Shown in pieces: positions 37,401 to 42,067 of a stretch of DNA of 42,067 nt. The number at the start of each line of letters is the position of its first letter. Position 1 is the first letter of the stretch. The stretch comes from a virus, in IMG/VR virus record IMGVR_UViG_3300031251_000049, positions 1-42,067 of that record, one strand, 5' to 3'. Under the pieces are notes generated by a model. It was not told where the DNA came from and made no database searches. It saw nothing but the letters and a program-made list of their open reading frames with translations. The position numbers were made by a program, and so were the translations under genes.

Positions 37401-37421
37401 AGGGGACCAAGATGGCAGACC
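37375..37421 (+). repeat. 47-bp direct repeat, copy 2
   Basis: Identical to 37145-37191. Recombination between the two copies would remove exactly 230 bp, that is the small coiled-coil gene, and leave one intact leader before the ParB-like gene. Confidence 0.95.
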
Positions 37422-38206
37422 TCAAATCGCTCGCGGATTCGCGCGGAACGCTTCTCAACTTCGATCCGCGCCGACTCAAAAGCAAGCCGGGACTGAACTC
37501 GCGCGACCTTGAAGCGCCAGACAACAAAGAGCACGTCGAGGCGCTAGCACAATCTATTGCGGCTGTCGGATGGAAGGCCGGGAGCGTGCTAACAATCTTT
37601 GCCGAAGGCGACGACGTATATGTGGAAGATGGAAATTGCCGCCTTGCGGCCGTCATGCTCGCAATATCTCGCGGCGTCGAGATAATCGCAATTCCCTGCA
37701 TTCCAAACACGCGGGGCGTTAATGACGTTGAGCGCGTGCTGGCGCAGACAATCCACAATTCAGGGAAGCGCCTCACGCCGCTCGAGCAAGGCGTGGCGTT
37801 CAAGCGCGCCCTGGCGCTTGGGGCTAGCGTGCAAGATATCGCCGCCAAGGTTGGCAAGAGCGCGACATACGTTTCGCAAATGATCGACTTCCAGGCCGCG
37901 CCGCAAGAGGTTCACAACTTAGTTCGCGAAGGCGTTGTGTCTGCCACGACGGCGGCGCAAGTCGTGAGGCGCGAAGGCGCGCAGGGCGTAGCGAAGCTCG
38001 CCAGGGCCGCGGACGAAGCCAAGATCGCGGGGAAGGCAAAGGTAACGGCGAGTGACATTGCCGAAGATGACGCGCTTTGGAGCGCGTTCCGCAAAGCCAT
38101 CGCGGCGCGCAGAGAGAGGCCAAGCAGGATCGCGGATTCAAATATCCGGCAAGTCGCATGGGAGCTTGGAATTCGGCTCGATGCTTACGAGAGGCAAGCG
38201 CCGTGA
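37412..38206 (+). CDS. ParB/Srx-domain protein with helix-turn-helix
   Basis: The product is 264 residues. The N-terminal part has HVEALAQSIAAVGWKAG and DDVYVEDGNCRLAAVMLA, the ParB-type nuclease/CTPase fold pattern, where DGNCRLAA replaces the usual GERR box. A helix-turn-helix follows (about 125-160, LGASVQDIAAKVGKSATYVS). It may segregate the phage genome, regulate genes or silence the chromosome. It overlaps the next gene as GTGA. No parA partner is present here. Confidence 0.85.
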   Translation: MADLKSLADSRGTLLNFDPRRLKSKPGLNSRDLEAPDNKEHVEALAQSIAAVGWKAGSVLTIFAEGDDVYVEDGNCRLAAVMLAISRGVEIIAIPCIPNTRGVNDVERVLAQTIHNSGKRLTPLEQGVAFKRALALGASVQDIAAKVGKSATYVSQMIDFQAAPQEVHNLVREGVVSATTAAQVVRREGAQGVAKLARAADEAKIAGKAKVTASDIAEDDALWSAFRKAIAARRERPSRIADSNIRQVAWELGIRLDAYERQAP

Positions 38207-38445
38207 TTGTGAACCTCCTATGCTCCGCGCTTGGGGCGGTAGTCATGGCGCTCATTCTCGCTCCACATATGGAACGCGAGTCTCGCGCGTGGTGGCGAGG
38301 ATACTGCGCACGGATCGCAGACGAAAAGGCGGCAAAGGCCGCGAAAGTTTTCGAATTCAAACGGAGAAACGACAATGCTACGCAATCTTGCAATCGCCTT
38401 CATTCTCACCCCAACTCTCGCTTTCGCCTCGACGGGCTGGAATAA
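38203..38445 (+). CDS. Small membrane protein, Rz-like shape
   Basis: This 80-residue protein starts GTG (IVNLLCSALGAVVMALILA), overlapping the previous stop as GTGA. An N-terminal membrane segment is followed by a charged helix (RESRAWWRGYCARIADEKAA). The 3' 71 nt overlap the next gene. The sequence after FEFKRRND may be only a read-through of that next gene's start. Confidence 0.5.
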   Translation: MIVNLLCSALGAVVMALILAPHMERESRAWWRGYCARIADEKAAKAAKVFEFKRRNDNATQSCNRLHSHPNSRFRLDGLE

Positions 38446-38548
38446 CGCCGCTGGCTGCGGAGCGCCTGCGCCTGAGATCGGCGTCGGAATCCTCGGAGCA
38501 ATCCTGAGTGTTGCGGCGGTGCGGTGGTTTCGGAAACGGGGAGAGTGA
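38375..38548 (+). CDS. Small exported/membrane protein with PEP-type C-terminus
   Basis: This 57-residue protein starts MLRNLAIAFILTPTLAFA, a signal peptide, then STGWNNAAGCGAPAPEIG and a C-terminal hydrophobic helix ending RWFRKRGE. The layout, PAPEIG then a helix then basic residues, resembles PEP-CTERM or VPxxD sorting signals. A GGAG site lies 8 nt before the ATG. The function is unknown. Confidence 0.5.
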   Translation: MLRNLAIAFILTPTLAFASTGWNNAAGCGAPAPEIGVGILGAILSVAAVRWFRKRGE

Positions 38549-38551
38549 GAG

Positions 38552-38782
38552 ATGGAAGGTTTGCTAGTCGAGATTGACTACACCAATTGGAAAGGTGAAC
38601 GCGCCAGGCGAGTGATTGAACCGCTTAGGCTCTCGTTTGGCTCGAACGAATGGCACCAAGAGCCGCAATGGCTTCTTGAAGCGATAGACGTTGAGAAGGA
38701 CTGTGAGCGGACTTTCGCACTGAAAAACATTCATGCTTGGACGACGCTGCGCCAGCGCCGCACTCTCGAACAAGGAGGCTGA
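38552..38782 (+). CDS. WYL-like small protein
   Basis: This 76-residue protein starts MEGLLVEIDYTNWKGERARR. The pattern I-x-Y-x-N-x-x-G-E-R-x-x-R, then PLRLSFGSNEWHQEPQWLLE and ERTFALKNIHAW, is common in small phage proteins related to the WYL fold. It may sense a ligand or bind nucleic acid. It is encoded in the accessory block. Confidence 0.65.
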   Translation: MEGLLVEIDYTNWKGERARRVIEPLRLSFGSNEWHQEPQWLLEAIDVEKDCERTFALKNIHAWTTLRQRRTLEQGG

Positions 38783-38783
38783 G

Positions 38784-38822
38784 ATGAAACCGTCGTGGCC
38801 TAACAATGGAGATGGACTATGA
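38784..38822 (+). CDS. Possible 12-residue leader peptide coupled to the next gene
   Basis: MKPSWPNNGDGL is preceded by a strong AGGAGG site 6 nt upstream and ends in TGA that overlaps the ATG of the next gene (ATGA). It may be a real leader peptide giving translational coupling. A chance frame is possible. Confidence 0.45.
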   Translation: MKPSWPNNGDGL

Positions 38823-39196
38823 GCTTTCCGATGAACCCAGGCGGTCACCCAGACCCGGAACCGACGCGCGAGAACGTGGAGCGCGTTGCGAACGCGCTTG
38901 ACGCCATTCGCATATCCATTGGCGATAACGTCATTTGCCACGGAGCCGCACTCTTCCTCCGCGCTCTCCTCGACCGCGCAGAGAAAGCCGAGGAGGAGAA
39001 AGACATTGTTTATTCAGATGCAGAACTATCGGCCGCCGAGCGCGACGCCGCGCGCGCCGAAGGCCGCAAAGCGCTGAGAGAGGCGGCGGCAAAGCTACGA
39101 AGACTTGCTGAGTCCCGCACAGAAGAATGGACAGAGGACGTTCTCGAAATACACGACGCCCTCCTCGCCCTCGCCGACCAGGAGCCAGAGAGATGA
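38819..39196 (+). CDS. Hypothetical Glu/Ala-rich coiled-coil protein
   Basis: This 125-residue protein starts MSFPMNPGGHPDPEPTREN. Helical, highly charged (about 35-115), with heptad character (ERDAARAEGRKALREAAAKL). It has ATGA overlaps at both ends. The function is unknown. Confidence 0.6.
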   Translation: MSFPMNPGGHPDPEPTRENVERVANALDAIRISIGDNVICHGAALFLRALLDRAEKAEEEKDIVYSDAELSAAERDAARAEGRKALREAAAKLRRLAESRTEEWTEDVLEIHDALLALADQEPER

Positions 39197-39405
39197 CCCC
39201 CGAGCAGCTAGAGAGAGACGTAGCGAAGGCGATACGCATTCGAGACACAACAGATGAATTTGCAATGGCCCGCGCTGCGCTCGCTGTGGCGATTGAGGCT
39301 GCGGCGAAGACAATCGAGGATTGGCCGACGCTCGACGTTTGGCGCAGCGATGGAGCCGCCGGCATCCGCGCTCTCCTGCCCGCGCGCAAAGAGGGCCGCG
39401 ACTGA
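39193..39405 (+). CDS. Hypothetical helical protein
   Basis: This 70-residue protein starts MTPEQLERDVAKAIRIRDTT. ATGA overlap upstream, and TGATG with the excisionase-like gene downstream. It is acidic and helical; no family is recognised. Confidence 0.55.
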   Translation: MTPEQLERDVAKAIRIRDTTDEFAMARAALAVAIEAAAKTIEDWPTLDVWRSDGAAGIRALLPARKEGRD

Positions 39406-39827
39406 TGCGCCGCCACGCCGCAACGCAAACTGATATCGCAGACGACACGCCGATAAGGCTTGCCGACGCCGCGTCTCTGGCTTTTCCACAAGGCGGGATG
39501 ACGGTTTGCGGACTTCGGAGGGAGGCCGCGAAAGGGAGGCTTGCTATTTCGCGCATTGCCGGCAAGGATTATACGACTCTTGCGGCAATCAAGGAAATGA
39601 TCGAACTATGTCGCGTAAAGCCAAAGGCGCGAGACTCTGGCTTCGTCCAGCCGAGAGAGACCGCGCGGCAAGATGGATCATCAGAGACGGAAGCCGGCAA
39701 ATTAGCACAGGTTGCGCTCCGAACGAAGTTGGCTGCGCTGAGAGAAGGCTCGCAGAATACATCGCGTCGAAGCACGCGCCGCAAAGGCGAGAGCGCGACA
39801 TTGCTAAAATTCCAATCGGCGACGTAA
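39405..39827 (+). CDS. Excisionase-like helix-turn-helix protein
   Basis: This 140-residue protein starts MRRHAATQTDIADDTPIRLA. LADAASLAFPQGGMTVCGLR then REAAKGRLAISRIAGKDYTT then LAAIKEMIELCRV has the layout of a MerR-type excisionase DNA-binding domain, followed by a long charged tail. It overlaps the integrase gene by 220 nt in another frame. It probably directs excision with the integrase. Confidence 0.75.
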   Translation: MRRHAATQTDIADDTPIRLADAASLAFPQGGMTVCGLRREAAKGRLAISRIAGKDYTTLAAIKEMIELCRVKPKARDSGFVQPRETARQDGSSETEAGKLAQVALRTKLAALREGSQNTSRRSTRRKGESATLLKFQSAT

Positions 39828-40696
39828 TTGCTATCTATCTTGCAGACGTCGCGCCTCGACAAGCGCGACCAGAGAAAGCGATTGAACGCGCCGGACGGCT
39901 AAATGATTTCTTCGGCGCGAAGATGCTTTCGGAGATCAGCGGGAGCGAGTGCCGGGCTTATGGGGAATGGAGAGGGAATGCGGGCGGTGCGCGCCGCGAC
40001 CTGCAAGACCTTGCCGCCGCGATCAATCATCATGCGAGAATGGGTTTTCACAGGGAAGTTATTTATGTCCCGCTTCCCGAGCGCGGGAAGGCGCGCCAGC
40101 GCTGGCTCACGCGAGGCGAGGCCGCGCGGCTCTTGTGGGTTTGCTGGCGCACGCGCGAGGCGCAGGAAGGCCGTGACACGCGAAAGCGACCGCTGCGCCA
40201 CCTGTGCCGCTTCTTGCTCTTAGGGCTCTATACGGGCTCGAGGCCGGGCGCGATCCTAAATGCCTCTTGGCTCCCTGGTCCCGGCCTATCGCACGTCGAT
40301 TTGGATAGGGGAGTTTTTCACCGTCACGCGGACGGCGCGCGCGAGACCGCCAAGCGCCAGCCGACCGTCAAGCTATCGTCCAGGCTCGCGGCTCATTTAG
40401 AGCGCTGGAAGAGCCTCGACGGGGCGCGCAGGGTCTACGTGGTGGAGTTCGGGGGCCGACCCATATCGAGCATCAAAACGGCTCTAGGGCGCGCCTGTGG
40501 CCTCGCCGGGCTCGACGCTGGCGTGACAGCCTACACGCTGCGACACTCTTGCGCATCGTGGCTTGTGGCGAAGGGATTGCCGACGCGGAAAATTGCAGAG
40601 TTTCTCGGAACGAGCGAGCAAATGATTATCGCGCATTATGGCCATCTTGCGCCAGACTACCAAGACGAAGCCGCGCAGGCCATTGGGTTTAAATAG
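39608..40696 (+). CDS. Tyrosine recombinase integrase
   Basis: The product is 362 residues from ATG 39608. Catalytic boxes: GLYTGSRPGAI with Arg212, YTLRHSCASW with Arg312 and His313, FLGTSEQMI, and AHYGHLAPDY with probable nucleophile Tyr344. The usual HxxR His is Tyr309 here, and the LGH His is Thr335. It integrates the phage into a tRNA gene; attP lies 65 bp downstream. ATG 39608 lies inside the excisionase gene, and the frame upstream is out of context. Confidence 0.92.
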   Translation: MSRKAKGARLWLRPAERDRAARWIIRDGSRQISTGCAPNEVGCAERRLAEYIASKHAPQRRERDIAKIPIGDVIAIYLADVAPRQARPEKAIERAGRLNDFFGAKMLSEISGSECRAYGEWRGNAGGARRDLQDLAAAINHHARMGFHREVIYVPLPERGKARQRWLTRGEAARLLWVCWRTREAQEGRDTRKRPLRHLCRFLLLGLYTGSRPGAILNASWLPGPGLSHVDLDRGVFHRHADGARETAKRQPTVKLSSRLAAHLERWKSLDGARRVYVVEFGGRPISSIKTALGRACGLAGLDAGVTAYTLRHSCASWLVAKGLPTRKIAEFLGTSEQMIIAHYGHLAPDYQDEAAQAIGFK

Positions 40697-40714
40697 TGCG
40701 CGAATCTGTGCGCG
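40696..40714. promoter_or_regulatory. Putative arm-type integrase site, left of the attP core
   Basis: GTGCGCGAATCTGTGCGCG matches 40893-40910 apart from one missing base. The two copies stand on either side of the attP core, as expected of P and P' arm sites for integrase. Confidence 0.55.
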
Positions 40715-40760
40715 AACATTTCTACGAATGTCGGAATGATAAGCAAACTATTGAGATCAT

Positions 40761-40806
40761 TGGTAGGCCGGGAGGGACTTGAACCCCCAACCAGACCGTT
40801 ATGAGC
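40761..40806 (-). other. attP core: 3' half of a CAU-anticodon tRNA (Met or Ile2)
   Basis: The minus strand reads the anticodon loop CTCATAA, then CGGTC, a T-arm (GGGGG TTCAAGT CCCTC), CCGGCCT and ACCA, that is a tRNA from anticodon loop to 3' CCA. The 5' half of the tRNA is absent, so it is not a complete gene. This is what a phage carries to restore the target tRNA after integration. Which of the two tRNAs is meant cannot be told from this fragment. Confidence 0.88.
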
Positions 40807-40892
40807 GGCTTTGCGGCAATGAAACGCAGCGAAAACGGCCGCATTTCATATGGTCTTGAGCGCTATCGTTCCGCTTTTGTTGCGCTCAAATT

Positions 40893-40910
40893 GTGCGCAA
40901 TCTGTGCGCG
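40893..40910. promoter_or_regulatory. Putative arm-type integrase site, right of the attP core
   Basis: GTGCGCAATCTGTGCGCG, the second copy of the site at 40696-40714, on the other side of the core. The 218-bp gap between integrase and the tail gene (40697-40914) holds only the core and these sites. Confidence 0.55.
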
Positions 40911-40914
40911 CCCT

Positions 40915-41460
40915 TTAGGTATGGTCAATCGTGGCTCTAAAATTGATGCGAATGGTTGCGACTGTGAGCGTATTTCCGCCGTCCGTGATTTTTAGCTCGC
41001 AATAGTGGACGCCAGGGAGGATCGCCAGCGTATCGGATCGCACCAGAGAAACGGTCGCATACCAATCGCCAGAGACCTGCGCGAGCGACGCCGTTTTCGT
41101 CAAGAAAGGCGTCTCACCGTTGACCGGATCGGATGAATTGCCGATTGAGAATTTCCCGGTCGGAGACGTATAGGAAGCCGGAAGGCCGTTATCTTTGCAA
41201 AGAAATTTCATCGTGAAGTCGTCGCCGGCGCTTCGGATCAACAGCGCATTGTCATACGGCATAGGATCGCCCTCGGTAGAGGTCGCAGGATCTGCCGCGA
41301 CGTAAAACGTCGAGGTCGAGTCCGCGAATTGGGAGAATTGCGAAGCGCAGTCCGCGCTAAGCGCAAATTGGGACGTCGTGTCGGCGGCGCAATAAAATAC
41401 CCGTGAGGGCGTTGTAATTGCGCCAATAACATCTAAAAGCTGGCGAAGCGGGAGAAGCAT
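40915..41460 (-). CDS. Putative baseplate/tail protein (BppU N-terminal-like)
   Basis: The product is 181 residues from ATG 41460 (MLLPLRQLLDVIGAI). A Ser/Thr/Ala/Gln-rich N-terminal stalk (about 20-60) is followed by a beta domain: MPYDNALLIRSAGDDFTMKF, then TPFLTKTASLAQVSG, then LAILPGVHYCELKITDGG. That resembles the N-terminal beta domain of BppU baseplate proteins. It is the last gene of the late leftward series before attP. The short variant starting at its internal MPYDNALL is possible. Confidence 0.6.
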   Translation of the reverse strand: MLLPLRQLLDVIGAITTPSRVFYCAADTTSQFALSADCASQFSQFADSTSTFYVAADPATSTEGDPMPYDNALLIRSAGDDFTMKFLCKDNGLPASYTSPTGKFSIGNSSDPVNGETPFLTKTASLAQVSGDWYATVSLVRSDTLAILPGVHYCELKITDGGNTLTVATIRINFRATIDHT

Positions 41461-41465
41461 ACTGA

Positions 41466-41939
41466 CTACACGAGCCCTTGCGCGGAGAGATCGGCTTGCG
41501 TGTAGGGCCATTGCTTCCCATCGGCCTGCCACAATGGGATATTGACCGCCCAAAGCGCCTCTAGCTGAGAGACAATCCCAGCCGTTACGCCATGCGTCGC
41601 CCCGTCAAGCGCAAGCGTCGACAAGCTCGACGACAGGGCTGAGGCGATTGTCGCGTTTGACGTCGAGAATACCCCTTGAGGCTGCGCCAGCACGAAGCCA
41701 ATGAAGTTCTTCGCTCGAGTCACCGCGTTAGGGTTTGCTCCGTTCGGAGGCGACGTGGCGTAGCTTTTCAAGCTATCGAAAACGAGATTGAGCGCCAGCA
41801 ACGCGACGACAGAGGACACGGTAACATCGCGCATACCTCCGCTCGTCGTCATCGCGTTGACGAGCGCAAGATTCTGGTCCGCCGTGTTCGACGGGTTAGC
41901 GGCTTTCACCGCGTTATAAGCGTCGCTCAGTATCGTCAT
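41466..41939 (-). CDS. Hypothetical late protein beside the fibre gene
   Basis: This 157-residue protein starts MTILSDAYNAVKAANPSNTA. A long helical part (LVNAMTTSGGMRDVTVSSVV...) has little charge. It lies 9 bp after the stop of the large fibre-like gene and before the BppU-like gene. Its composition fits a virion-associated protein, but no family is recognised. Confidence 0.6.
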   Translation of the reverse strand: MTILSDAYNAVKAANPSNTADQNLALVNAMTTSGGMRDVTVSSVVALLALNLVFDSLKSYATSPPNGANPNAVTRAKNFIGFVLAQPQGVFSTSNATIASALSSSLSTLALDGATHGVTAGIVSQLEALWAVNIPLWQADGKQWPYTQADLSAQGLV

Positions 41940-41948
41940 GACGAGCCC

Positions 41949-42067
41949 TCACACATAAAGGATGGTGCCGACGATGGTATTCGCCGCAGCGAGAGCCGTT
42001 GTGTCATTAAGCGCTGGCGCTCCCGTGATCGCGTATCCGACGCCAAGCGTGAAATAGTCGCCGATAT
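41949..42067 (-). CDS. C-terminal end of the fibre-like gene (continues from position 1)
   Basis: The frame is open from the right end of the window to TGA at 41951-41949. After removing the 33-bp overlap, 42034-41949 adds 28 codons to the gene at 1-1459. Its last residues (AATTALAAANTIVGTILYV as read from the circle: ALNDTTALAAANTIVGTIL then YV) end in TGA. This part is the final segment of the same protein, not a separate gene. Confidence 0.75.
   Translation of the reverse strand, partial: IGDYFTLGVGYAITGAPALNDTTALAAANTIVGTILYV
42035..42067. repeat. Terminal direct repeat, right copy (circular closure)
   Basis: Identical to positions 1-33. See the left copy: the circle has 42,034 unique bp. 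Confidence 0.9.

Noticed and set aside
39405-39434. A ninth pentamer element at the excisionase start (CGCCACGCCGCAACGC)
   Set aside because: The CGC spacing is not a constant 5 bp, and the stretch is short and within a coding start.
40761-40806. A complete tRNA gene
   Set aside because: Only the part from anticodon loop to CCA end is present; the acceptor 5' strand and D-arm are missing.

Overview
The window is a complete temperate double-stranded DNA tailed phage genome (long-tailed, HK97-type head, probably a siphovirus). It is closed into a circle in silico: the first 33 bases are repeated exactly as the last 33, and one long gene reads through the join, so the unique circle is 42,034 bp. 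The sequence is GC-rich with many ATGA/GTGA stop-start overlaps. Several proteins belong to families typical of alphaproteobacterial prophages and gene transfer agents: GTA-type tail assembly chaperones, a GcrA-like helix-turn-helix protein and a phage NusG paralogue. I infer an alphaproteobacterial host, probably Hyphomicrobiales, but the sequence does not fix the genus.

Layout. (1) Leftward late genes run from about 22.5 kb down through position 1 and on to 40.9 kb. In transcription order they are: NusG-like protein, small and large terminase, portal, minor head protein, prohead protease, major capsid, decoration-type protein, head-tail connectors, tail tube, two tail chaperones, tape measure, four distal tail proteins, a tail protein, endolysin, nested Rz/Rz1-type spanins, a membrane protein, a large fibre-like protein split by the window ends, and two more tail-associated proteins. 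(2) Leftward early and replication genes run from about 34.0 kb down to 23.0 kb: RusA resolvase, Sak4-like ATPase, DUF669-type protein, Cas4/RecB-like nuclease, SF2 helicase, a DnaA domain IV-like protein, a GcrA-like regulator and a prim-pol/helicase, followed by an AT-rich region with iterons that may be the origin. (3) The immunity region (34.4-35.1 kb) has a Cro-like gene and a CI-like gene in opposite directions, flanked by two near-identical operator-promoter units. (4) A rightward accessory region (35.1-39.4 kb) holds many small genes and a ParB-like protein. (5) An excisionase-like gene overlaps a tyrosine integrase gene, followed by an attP that carries the 3' half of a CAU-anticodon tRNA.

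The most unusual feature is a family of eight intergenic elements made of 5-bp units, CGCNN repeated 9 to 10 times and ending in two or three CGCAA units. Six begin or end within 4-11 bp of a stop codon. In the accessory region they are followed by a conserved short leader with the ribosome binding site of the next gene. Two of these leaders share a 47-bp perfect direct repeat exactly 230 bp apart, flanking a small gene whose C-terminus is itself encoded by the repeat. This looks like a cassette boundary or a 5' regulatory element, and I know of no description of it.
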